From positions 248,001 to 312,000 of the forward strand of contig NZ_QAVX01000001.1 in the NCBI RefSeq assembly GCF_003121485.1: a DNA stretch of 64,000 nucleotides, written 5' to 3'. The DNA is from Dyella sp. C11 (GTDB lineage Bacteria > Pseudomonadota > Gammaproteobacteria > Xanthomonadales > Rhodanobacteraceae). Position 1 is the stretch's first letter; each line of letters opens with the position of its first letter. The notes below the pieces were generated by a model that was not told where the DNA came from, made no database searches, and worked only from the letters and a program-made list of their open reading frames with translations. This document shows positions 16,617 through 24,668 of the stretch, piece after piece. Position numbers and translations under genes: made by a program.

Positions 16617-18311
16617 ATGGCCGACCTCAAAGAAGCACGCGTCCCCGATATCGGCAGCGAAAACGTGCCGGTGATCGAAGTGCTGGTGAAACCAGGCGAC
16701 AAGGTGGCCAAAGAACAGGGCCTGGTCACGCTGGAGTCGGACAAGGCAACCATGGAAGTGCCGGCCCCGTTCGCGGGCACGGTGAAGGAACTGAAGCGCA
16801 AGGTGGGTGACGAGGTGTCCGAAGGCACGCTCATCGCCATCATCGAAGCCGAAGGCGAGGCCGCTGCACCGGCACCCGCCCCCGCACCGGCAGTCGCGCC
16901 GGCCAAGGCCGAAGCGCCCGCCAAGTCGGCACCGGCACCTGCTCCCGCACCGGCCGCGGCCCCCGCCGCTGGCGGTGGTGGCGTGCAGGAAGTGAAGGTG
17001 CCGGACATCGGCAGCGAAGACGTTCCCGTCATCGAAATCCTGGTCAAGGTGGGCGACACCATCGCCAAGGATCAGGGCCTGATCACGCTGGAATCGGACA
17101 AGGCCACCATGGAAGTGCCGGCTCCGTTCGCGGGCGTGGTGAAGGAAATCAAGGTCAAGCTGGGCGATGAGCTTTCCGAAGGCGCCGTGATCGCGCTGGT
17201 CGAGGCTGCCGGTGGGGCCCCCGCTGCTGCGCCGGCGCCCGCGCCTGCACCGGCGGCTGCCAAGGTCGAAGCACCCAAGGTGGAAGAGAAGCCGGAACCG
17301 CAAGGTGGCCGCAGCGTGCTGCCGGGCAACGCGCCCGAAGGCGACGTGGCGCCGACCGCCCGTCCGCCGTTCGACTCCAAGATCATCATGCCGGGTGACG
17401 CCCCGTATGCCAGCCCGGCCATCCGCGCTTTCGCGCGCGAGCTGGGCGTGGATGTGCGCCAGGTGAAGGGGTCCGGTCGCGGTGGTCGCATCCAGCGCGA
17501 AGACGTCACCGGCTACGTGAAGCACGCGCTGGCTTCCGGTGCCCGTCCGTCGGGTGCGCCGGTCGCTGCCGGCGGTGGCCTCAACTTGCTGCCGTGGCCG
17601 AAGGTCGACTTCAGCAAGTTCGGTGAGATCGAAGAAAAGCCGCTGTCGCGCATCCAGAAGATTTCTGGCGCGAACCTGGCGCGCAACTGGGCGATGATCC
17701 CGCACGTCACGCAGCACGAAGACGCCGACATCACCGAGCTGGAAGCCTTCCGCAAGAAGCTCGGCGAAGAGAACAAGGACCTGAAGGTCACCCCGCTGGT
17801 GTTCCAGATCAAGGCGGTGGTCGCGGCGCTGAAGAAATTCCCGCAGTTCAACTCCTCGCTGGATGTCACCGGCGAAAAGCTGACGCTGAAGAAGTACTTC
17901 CACATCGGCATTGCGGTGGACACGCCCGATGGCCTGGTCGTGCCGGTGATTCGCGATTGCGACAAGAAGGGTCTGCTTGAGCTCGCTGCCGAACTGGGCG
18001 AGATCTCCAAGAAGGCACGCGACAAGAAGCTCGGCCCCAACGACATGTCGGGAGGCTGCTTCTCCATCTCCTCGCTGGGTGGCATTGGCGGCACGTCGTT
18101 CACGCCGATCGTCAACGCACCGGAAGTGGCCATCCTTGGTGTCTCCAAGGCGGCCATGAAGCCGGTGTGGAACGGCAAGGAATTCGCTCCGCGCCTGATC
18201 CTGCCGCTGTCGCTCAGCTACGACCACCGCGTGATCGACGGCGCGCTCGCCGCGCGCTTCGCTTCCTACCTCGCACAGCAGCTGGGCGATATCCGCCGCC
18301 TGCTGCTCTGA
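16617..18311 (+). CDS. aceF: Pyruvate dehydrogenase E2, dihydrolipoamide acetyltransferase
   Basis: 564 residues. Two N-terminal lipoyl domains (about 4-80 and 124-200), each with the lipoylated Lys in [10 protein letters not shown] (Lys43 in the first), are joined by Ala/Pro linkers. A peripheral subunit-binding domain follows ([23 protein letters not shown]), then the catalytic core ending in [13 protein letters not shown] with the active-site His and Asp. It transfers acetyl groups to CoA within the pyruvate dehydrogenase complex. It is followed by lpd but not preceded by aceE, which must be elsewhere. The start has AGGAG upstream. Confidence 0.96.
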   Translation: MADLKEARVPDIGSENVPVIEVLVKPGDKVAKEQGLVTLESDKATMEVPAPFAGTVKELKRKVGDEVSEGTLIAIIEAEGEAAAPAPAPAPAVAPAKAEAPAKSAPAPAPAPAAAPAAGGGGVQEVKVPDIGSEDVPVIEILVKVGDTIAKDQGLITLESDKATMEVPAPFAGVVKEIKVKLGDELSEGAVIALVEAAGGAPAAAPAPAPAPAAAKVEAPKVEEKPEPQGGRSVLPGNAPEGDVAPTARPPFDSKIIMPGDAPYASPAIRAFARELGVDVRQVKGSGRGGRIQREDVTGYVKHALASGARPSGAPVAAGGGLNLLPWPKVDFSKFGEIEEKPLSRIQKISGANLARNWAMIPHVTQHEDADITELEAFRKKLGEENKDLKVTPLVFQIKAVVAALKKFPQFNSSLDVTGEKLTLKKYFHIGIAVDTPDGLVVPVIRDCDKKGLLELAAELGEISKKARDKKLGPNDMSGGCFSISSLGGIGGTSFTPIVNAPEVAILGVSKAAMKPVWNGKEFAPRLILPLSLSYDHRVIDGALAARFASYLAQQLGDIRRLLL

Positions 18312-18322
18312 CCTGGCTTTTT

Positions 18323-18372
18323 CCCTCTCCCCTCCGGGGAGAGGGCAGGGTGAGGGGCGGGTGCTCGCGATA
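18323..18372. repeat. CCCTCTCCCC hairpin repeat, copy 2, inside the aceF-lpd gap
   Basis: Nearly the same hairpin (CCCTCTCCCC / GGGGAGAGGG) and G-rich tail as at 4115-4167, in the same orientation. It fills much of the 100-bp gap between aceF and lpd, so it will be transcribed and may tune processing or lpd expression. Confidence 0.8.
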
Positions 18373-18411
18373 CCGCCTCAACAGGTTGCGAACAAGAACA
18401 AAGGATTCCCC

Positions 18412-20202
18412 ATGGCAAGCACCATCGAAATCAAAGTTCCCGACATCGGCGGCAACGACAACGTGCCGGTGATCGAGGTACTGGTGAAGGTCGGCGATAC
18501 CGTCACCAAGGAACAAAGCCTGATCACGCTCGAATCGGACAAGGCCACGATGGAAATCCCGTCGAGCGCCGCGGGCGTCATCAAAGAGCTGAAGGTCAAG
18601 GTGGGCGACGAACTGTCCGAAGGCGCGGTGATTGCCGTGCTGGAAGCCGCTGAAGGCGCCGCCAAGGCCGAAGCGCCGAAGGCGGAGGTGCCCAAGGCTG
18701 CCGCCGCTCCGGCGTCCGCGCCTGCCGCCGCACCTGCACCCGCCGCGGCAGCCGCACCGCAAGCTGCCGGCGCGTCCGGCCGCACGCCGGACATCGAATG
18801 CAAGCTCGTCGTGCTCGGTTCCGGCCCCGGCGGTTACACCGCGGCGTTCCGCGCGGCGGATCTGGACGTCGACACCGTGCTGGTCGAGCGTTACGCGTCG
18901 CTCGGTGGCGTCTGCCTCAACGTCGGCTGCATTCCGTCCAAGGCGCTGCTGCATGCCGCGGCCGTGATCGACGAAGCCGAAGCCATGGCCGCGCACGGTG
19001 TCACGTTCGGCGCGCCGAAAATCGACCTCGACAAGCTGCGCGACTTCAAGACCAAGGTGGTCGGCAAGCTCACCGGCGGTCTCGGCAGCATGGCCAAGCA
19101 GCGCAAGGTGCGCACGGTGCAGGGCGTGGGTACGTTCATTTCGCCGAATGAAATGGAAGTCCAGACGTCCGAAGGCACCAAGCTGATCCGCTTCGAGAAC
19201 GCCATCATCGCTGCCGGCTCGCAGTCGGTGAAGCTGCCTGCGTTCCCGTGGGACGATGAGCGCATCATGGATTCCACCGGCGCACTGGAACTGAAGGACG
19301 TGCCGAAGAAGCTGCTCGTCGTCGGCGGCGGCATCATCGGCCTGGAAATGGCCACGGTGTATTCGGGCCTCGGCAGCGAAGTGACCGTGGTCGAGTTCAT
19401 GGACCAGATCATCCCGGGTGCCGCTGCGGATCTGATCAAGCCGCTGGCGCAGCGCCTGGCCAAGAAGCTCAAGGGCGTGCACCTCAAGACCAAGGTGACC
19501 GAGGCCAAGGCCACCAAGAAGGGCATCGAGGTCAGCTACGAAGGCGAGAGCATTCCGGAGACCACCGTGTTCGACCGCGTGCTGGTCGCCGTGGGTCGCT
19601 CGCCCAACGGCAACAAGATCGGTGCGGACAAGGCCGGTGTCGCGGTGACCGACCGTGGTTTCATCAACGTCGACACGCAGATGCGCACCAACGTGCCGCA
19701 CATCTTTGCCATCGGCGACCTCGTCGGCCAGCCGATGCTGGCGCACAAGGCAACGCACGAAGCTCGCGTGGCGGCCGAAGTCGTGTCAGGCATGAAGAGC
19801 CACTTCGATGCGCGCGTGATTCCGTCGGTGGCCTACACCGATCCGGAAGTGTCATGGGTGGGTGTGACCGAGCGCGAGGCCAAGGAAAAGGGCTTGAAGG
19901 TCGGCGTGGGCAAGTTCCCGTGGGCGGCCAGCGGTCGCGCCATCGGCATCGATCGCACCGAAGGCTTCACCAAGCTGATCTTCGACGAGGAAACGCATCG
20001 CATCGTGGGCGCGGCCATTGTCGGTCCGCACTCGGGCGACCTCATCAGCGAGCTGTGCCTGGCGATCGAGATGGGCGCGGAAGCGGCCGATATCGGCCTG
20101 ACCATTCATCCGCATCCGACGCTCAGCGAATCGGTGGGCATGGCGGCCGAGGCCTACGAAGGCACCATCACCGACCTGTACATTCCGAAGAAGAAAAAGT
20201 AA
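18412..20202 (+). CDS. lpdA: Dihydrolipoyl dehydrogenase (E3) with N-terminal lipoyl domain
   Basis: 596 residues, longer than the usual ~475 because a lipoyl domain (residues 1-80, lipoyl Lys44) and an Ala/Pro linker precede the E3 enzyme. FAD motif [19 protein letters not shown], redox disulfide [16 protein letters not shown] motif [19 protein letters not shown], and the C-terminal HPHPTLSES catalytic His/Glu are all present. It reoxidises dihydrolipoamide on E2. Lipoyl-fused E3 is known in several proteobacteria and fits partnership with the adjacent aceF. The start at 18412 follows AAGGA and matches lipoyl-domain conservation. Confidence 0.95.
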   Translation: MASTIEIKVPDIGGNDNVPVIEVLVKVGDTVTKEQSLITLESDKATMEIPSSAAGVIKELKVKVGDELSEGAVIAVLEAAEGAAKAEAPKAEVPKAAAAPASAPAAAPAPAAAAAPQAAGASGRTPDIECKLVVLGSGPGGYTAAFRAADLDVDTVLVERYASLGGVCLNVGCIPSKALLHAAAVIDEAEAMAAHGVTFGAPKIDLDKLRDFKTKVVGKLTGGLGSMAKQRKVRTVQGVGTFISPNEMEVQTSEGTKLIRFENAIIAAGSQSVKLPAFPWDDERIMDSTGALELKDVPKKLLVVGGGIIGLEMATVYSGLGSEVTVVEFMDQIIPGAAADLIKPLAQRLAKKLKGVHLKTKVTEAKATKKGIEVSYEGESIPETTVFDRVLVAVGRSPNGNKIGADKAGVAVTDRGFINVDTQMRTNVPHIFAIGDLVGQPMLAHKATHEARVAAEVVSGMKSHFDARVIPSVAYTDPEVSWVGVTEREAKEKGLKVGVGKFPWAASGRAIGIDRTEGFTKLIFDEETHRIVGAAIVGPHSGDLISELCLAIEMGAEAADIGLTIHPHPTLSESVGMAAEAYEGTITDLYIPKKKK

Positions 20203-20224
20203 TCGGTTGTCGCTGATACGAAGA

Positions 20225-20257
20225 AAGAGCCCGGGGACATCCCGGGCTCTTTTTTTA
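20225..20257 (+). terminator. Strong rho-independent terminator after lpd
   Basis: AGAGCCCGGG / CCCGGGCTCT with a GACAT loop and T8. It lies between lpd and a convergent gene and closes the aceF-lpd transcript. Confidence 0.95.
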
Positions 20258-20265
20258 TGCCGCGA

Positions 20266-21297
20266 TCAGTTCGATTCGGTGAACTGGATCGACGGGGTCG
20301 AGCCGCCGGACGCGGTGCACGCGCCGAGGTTCAGGTTGTTGCTTTCACCGGTGGAGCCGGAGTTGGCCGTGCAGGTGGGCACAGCGGTGGAGCCATCGGT
20401 CACCGCCAGGTTCACGGTGATGGACGAGCCGCTGTTAAACTGCGCTTCGGAGCCGCCGGCGTTGCCGACCACGTTGAACTCGCCGGTCTTCCACACGGTG
20501 GCCAGCAGCAGCACGCTGTCCTTGCCGCTGGAGCTATAGGCCTTGGTGCCGTTGGTGAACACCACGGTGTCGTTGCCACCGGAGGTTGCCGTGCCGGTGA
20601 GCTTCACGCTGCCCAGCGCCGTGGCGGCCACATCGGGTGCAGAGGCGGCGGCGCTGTTCTTGTAGCAATCGCCTTCGCCGTCGCTGCCGAAGCCGCTCGG
20701 GCAACGCGAGCTGCCCCAGCCGATCAGCCAGTACTGCATGAACACTGCCGCGGTGCCCTGCGTCTCGTAGTCGGGCGCATAGACGAACTGCTGCCAAACG
20801 GTGCAGCCGGAGTGGCTCTTGCAGACCGAGGTGGTGTCGTCGAAGCTCGAGTTGATCTGCAGCGAATACTCGTTTGCACCGAGGATGCCGCCGCCGCCGT
20901 ACGCAGCCCCGCCCACGCCCTTCTCTGAGGTCACGCCCGTCACCGACGGGAAGCTGCCCACGGCCTGCGTGATCAGGGTGCTGGTGTTGATGGTGTAGTC
21001 ATTGCCGTTGCCGGCGGTCTGCGCGGCACCGTTGTTGAAAAGCTTGAAACGCGGCACCGGCGCAACGCGCGGCACGGCTTCATGGCAGGCGGACTGATGC
21101 CAGATGACGCTGGGATAAGTGGCTTCAAAACAGCCTTCCGATGGCGTGGCGATGTGCGCCATGCTCTCCCGCCAGCTGGCCTGCGCCTGTTCTTCCAGGC
21201 CAAACTTGTTGACCGAGGTTTGTGCCAGAACGACGGAAGGAAGACAGGCGGCGGCGATCAGGCCGGCGAGAAGAGCGATCTTGGTTTGTGCACGCAT
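20266..21297 (-). CDS. Secreted protein of unknown function
   Basis: 343 residues. A signal peptide (MRAQTKIALLAGLIAAACLPSVVLA) precedes a mature Ser/Thr/Gly/Asn-rich protein with about ten cysteines, including paired ones (SVCKSHSGCTVW, SSRCPSG...GDCYKNS) that suggest disulfides outside the cytoplasm. The C-terminal half is beta-rich and low-complexity (VTDGSTAVPTCTANSGS). Start 21297 has GGGAG seven bases upstream. I do not recognise a characterised family. It lies alone between a terminator and a long gene-poor gap. Confidence 0.68.
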   Translation of the reverse strand: MRAQTKIALLAGLIAAACLPSVVLAQTSVNKFGLEEQAQASWRESMAHIATPSEGCFEATYPSVIWHQSACHEAVPRVAPVPRFKLFNNGAAQTAGNGNDYTINTSTLITQAVGSFPSVTGVTSEKGVGGAAYGGGGILGANEYSLQINSSFDDTTSVCKSHSGCTVWQQFVYAPDYETQGTAAVFMQYWLIGWGSSRCPSGFGSDGEGDCYKNSAAASAPDVAATALGSVKLTGTATSGGNDTVVFTNGTKAYSSSGKDSVLLLATVWKTGEFNVVGNAGGSEAQFNSGSSITVNLAVTDGSTAVPTCTANSGSTGESNNLNLGACTASGGSTPSIQFTESN

Positions 21298-21954
21298 TGA
21301 GATACTCCCTGGTACGCGAATAGCTATTGGTTTACGACCACGGACAATTCCGTTGGCCGACGAACAACAACAACTCACCTACGCCGGCAACCTGCAGTTG
21401 CAGCGGACTACTTGCGTTCTGCGTTGACCCTTCCGGCGAGAAGGCGATAAAGCGATCACAGTTCGATCACGAACACTCGAAAAGCCGGTGACGACGAGTG
21501 CTCTGCGCGTTTGGTAACGCATACGTCATGCGGTTGCAAATCGAAAAAAAGTACGCGATGCGGTGTAAGGAACGCGACAGAAAGCGTTGCATCGATCAAA
21601 TCGATGCGAGTCGTTGAGAAGAAAGAAAATATTTCTTCAAGATGACACGCGGCATCGGTGTAGGCGCCGCAAGGTTGTCGCAATTTTGCACGGCCATGAA
21701 AATCGCGCTCCATGCGTCGAAGCAAGTGAACTCATGGGTACGCAAAAAGCGCTTAAAACAAGGGGTTTTGCATATGTTTTCTGCGTCTGTGACGTGCTTC
21801 GCGTTTCGCCTTATCCGCAACGCCGAGTTGTGATCGAGGCGTGAACTCTTTCGATGCCGGTGCGCTGCGCGCATAACCACGGAACTCACGCGCACGTGCT
21901 TTGAAGCGGCATGATGCTGGAGCGATGCATTGCACATCGCTCTTCTGGACTCAT
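21298..21954. other. Gene-poor, AT-richer intergenic region
   Basis: 657 bp without a credible gene. Base composition is visibly less GC rich than the surroundings (A-rich stretches near 21543-21550 and 21615-21640, including GAAAATATTTC). Short frames on both strands lack ribosome sites and family resemblance. It should hold the promoter of the secreted protein gene at its left end. Confidence 0.6.
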
Positions 21955-22638
21955 CTACTTTCCGGATTGCGCCACCGCCGCCTTGATGGGGTCCGACGCA
22001 TCTTTCATGTACGCGATGGTTTCCCGGGAGCTGATGATCATCTGCTGGGACACGCTGAGAAACTCTACCGGGTCCACATCCTTGCCCAGGTTGATACGCG
22101 TCTGCAGGTCGATCATGCGTGGCGCGTCGAGCGCCACGGTCGCGTTGTGCGCGGTCCAGTTCGCGGCCTCACGGATGGAGGCATAGGCGGCGGTGTAGCG
22201 ATGCAGGCGTTCCACCTCTATCCACGTAACCGACTGGTTGGCCACCGCCACGTCCCAGGCCTGTGTACTGAAGGCCGGCCAGTTGATGGCGAGCTTGAAT
22301 TCACCCGCAAGCTGACGGATATGCTGGTTGATCTGTGCATCCGGCAACCCTTTCTGCACGTCGTCGCGGATCGCCTTGTCGATGGTGATCAGCGGCGCGA
22401 GTTTCTTTTCGTCGACATCCTGGGCTCGCTGGATATCGAGCAGGAGGTTGTTCAATTCCGCGTCGATCTGCGCGCTCGCGTATTCGGCGGCATGCCGATG
22501 GTGCACGCGCTCGATCCACTGCTCCAGGCCCAGTGCGGTGAGAATACTAAGCACGATCATCAGGTAGTGCTGAAGGAATTCGCGCAGCGAGTGCATCTTC
22601 AGCTTGGGAACTTCGAAATGCATCGGGAATTCGTCCAT
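21955..22638 (-). CDS. Single-span membrane protein of unknown function
   Basis: About 227 residues with a single hydrophobic segment near the N-terminus (HYLMIVLSILTALGLEQWIE) and a long helical remainder containing RHAAEYASAQIDAELNNLLLDIQ. This resembles a group of small xanthomonad and alphaproteobacterial membrane proteins without assigned function. The start is uncertain: ATGs at 22638 and 22623 both lack a good ribosome site. It follows the sulfotransferase gene by 44 bp on the same strand and probably belongs to the same transcript. Confidence 0.62.
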   Translation of the reverse strand: MDEFPMHFEVPKLKMHSLREFLQHYLMIVLSILTALGLEQWIERVHHRHAAEYASAQIDAELNNLLLDIQRAQDVDEKKLAPLITIDKAIRDDVQKGLPDAQINQHIRQLAGEFKLAINWPAFSTQAWDVAVANQSVTWIEVERLHRYTAAYASIREAANWTAHNATVALDAPRMIDLQTRINLGKDVDPVEFLSVSQQMIISSRETIAYMKDASDPIKAAVAQSGK

Positions 22639-22682
22639 GTCGGTCTGGGAGCATGCGGCGTTGCGGGATGCCGCGAAGGAGT

Positions 22683-24557
22683 TCAGATGGAGTAGCCGAG
22701 CCGCTCCATCATGGGGCGTAGCGTGGGCAGCACCGGTTCGAACAGGTCCCGGTACGCATGCCACCGGTTGACCGCCTTTCGGTGTATGCCTTCGGTGACC
22801 TGCGCGTAACTGGGTGTGCTGATGAAGCCCTTGGCGCGGGCATGTTCGGCGAAGCGTGCCATGGGCGTCGCGTCGTCCAGTTCAAGAAACTGACCGAGTC
22901 GCGCGATGTGTTCGTCAAAACGCGAAACCACCGATTCGTAGCGCCATTCGAGCACGCGCGGCGCGAAAACTTCCACGTGGCGGAACCACTGCTCGAATGC
23001 ATCCACGTAACCCCGCGCCAGCCGTTCCAGCGTCGAGCACAGCACCATGAAGGCGGGCGAGCGAAACGGTTGCATGTAGCAGCTGAGCAGCACGTCGCAA
23101 GGATGGCGAAGGCACAGGATGATGCGTGCTTCGGGAAACAGCCGCATGATCATCGGCAGGCACAGCATGTTGAGCGGGTTCTTGTCGACGAGGCGGCGGT
23201 TGCCCAGGTCGGGCACGACCTTGCTGACCACATTCGCATAGATGTCGCGCAACTGATCCACGTTGGCCTGCGACAGGCCGGCGAGATCGGCCGGGTACGA
23301 TTGCCCGGCCAGCTGCATGCGCTTGATCAACTCATAGATGAAAGCGCGTTCGTCCATGGAGCGAAAATCCGGATGCGAATCCAGCATCTGCTCCAGCAAC
23401 GTGGTGCCCGAGCGCGGAAAGCCGACGACGAACACCGGGCTTTCATGGCTGCGTGGCGCACGCAATGCGGACCAGCGATCATGCGCGAGACGATCGACGT
23501 TGTGCTGCACCATGTCCAGCGGCTGGCTGCCTTCTTCAAGCAGCTCCGGTACGAAATCCCTGGCGAAGCGCAGCTGTGCGGCATGCGCGTCCCGCAGCGC
23601 CTGGCGTGCCTCATCGCGACGGCCTTGCTTGTCGCGAATGGAGGCGAGGCTGAAGGCGGCGTTGGCTTGCAGGTGCGCTTCGTCGCGTTCGCCTTGCAAG
23701 CGCGCGAATAGCGCCGCTGCGTAGTCCAGTTCGCCGCGACGCGAGGCGACGCTGGCGTGTACCTGCAGTCCGGCGTGGCGCAGTTCCCAGTCGCCCGCCG
23801 GCAGCGCTTCGAGCGTGGCGACGGGGAGTACTTCCAGTTCTCGCGCTGCCTCATGCACGTCGTTGCTGCGCTCGTGCATGGATGCGCGCAGCGCGACGAT
23901 GCGCATGACCAGCGCAGCACGTGCCGGGCCCTCCGGCAGCACGGCCCGATCCAGCGTCTGGAATGCCGTCTTCTGGTAGCCGAGGCTGGACAGGATGGTT
24001 GCGAGGATCAGTGCCTGGTCGGCCGCTTGCGGCGGCCATTGGGCAGCGTCTTCCAGCATCACTTCCGCACCACGGGTGTCGCCGCAGAAGTGGCAGGCGT
24101 ACGCCGCCTGCAGTCGCGCCTCGACAAAGTCGCCCGCCAGGCCCACCGCTTCCAGCAGCGATTCGCGCGCGAGCAGCCAACGCTGCTGCTGCGAGTAAAG
24201 CAGGCCGAGGTTGTAGTGGGTTTGTGCGTTGCTGGGCCCCAGCGCGATGGCTTTGAGCAGCGCATCTTCCGCCAGCGTGTAATCACCGGCCTCGCGCGCC
24301 ACCAGGCCAAGGTTGTTCCAGTATTCGGAAACGCCGGGATGGCGCTGCGTGAGATGGCGAAAGAGGGCGATGGATTCATCAAGGCGGCCGACGTATTGCA
24401 GCGCGGCGCCATACAGCAGCACGGCCGTGTCGTCGGCAGAGGCGATATCGGTGATCGACTCGCCCAGTGCCTGAACGCGGGGCATGTCGCCCGCCTGATA
24501 GGCGGCCAGCATGTGCTGCGCAAGAAGGGAGGACGACGAGGGTAGGGGCGTGCTCAT
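22683..24557 (-). CDS. TPR-repeat sulfotransferase
   Basis: 624 residues. Roughly the first 350 form tetratricopeptide repeats (for example SEYWNNLGLVAREAGDYTLAEDALLKAIALGPSN). The rest is a sulfotransferase domain with the PAPS 5'-phosphosulfate loop VGFPRSGTTLLEQML, a 3'-phosphate region around ARIILCLRHPCDVLLS, and a C-terminal helical cap. It would transfer sulfate from PAPS to a carbohydrate, lipid or protein. Such fusions often sit next to TonB-dependent receptors in xanthomonads, as here (111 bp downstream of one). No signal peptide is seen. The acceptor is unknown. Confidence 0.87.
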   Translation of the reverse strand: MSTPLPSSSSLLAQHMLAAYQAGDMPRVQALGESITDIASADDTAVLLYGAALQYVGRLDESIALFRHLTQRHPGVSEYWNNLGLVAREAGDYTLAEDALLKAIALGPSNAQTHYNLGLLYSQQQRWLLARESLLEAVGLAGDFVEARLQAAYACHFCGDTRGAEVMLEDAAQWPPQAADQALILATILSSLGYQKTAFQTLDRAVLPEGPARAALVMRIVALRASMHERSNDVHEAARELEVLPVATLEALPAGDWELRHAGLQVHASVASRRGELDYAAALFARLQGERDEAHLQANAAFSLASIRDKQGRRDEARQALRDAHAAQLRFARDFVPELLEEGSQPLDMVQHNVDRLAHDRWSALRAPRSHESPVFVVGFPRSGTTLLEQMLDSHPDFRSMDERAFIYELIKRMQLAGQSYPADLAGLSQANVDQLRDIYANVVSKVVPDLGNRRLVDKNPLNMLCLPMIMRLFPEARIILCLRHPCDVLLSCYMQPFRSPAFMVLCSTLERLARGYVDAFEQWFRHVEVFAPRVLEWRYESVVSRFDEHIARLGQFLELDDATPMARFAEHARAKGFISTPSYAQVTEGIHRKAVNRWHAYRDLFEPVLPTLRPMMERLGYSI

Positions 24558-24668
24558 CGTTCGATCTTAGAACCAGTTCCCCGCCCGTGCACGAGCGTGC
24601 AACGGGCGGGGAACGGTGTTCGTCGAAGGTGCGGCCGCGATGGGCGAAACCGCACCGTTTACTGCGCT

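Noticed and set aside
16473-18227. A 584-codon minus-strand frame across aceF
   Set aside because: Antisense to a gene with unmistakable lipoyl and acetyltransferase motifs; the frame has none.
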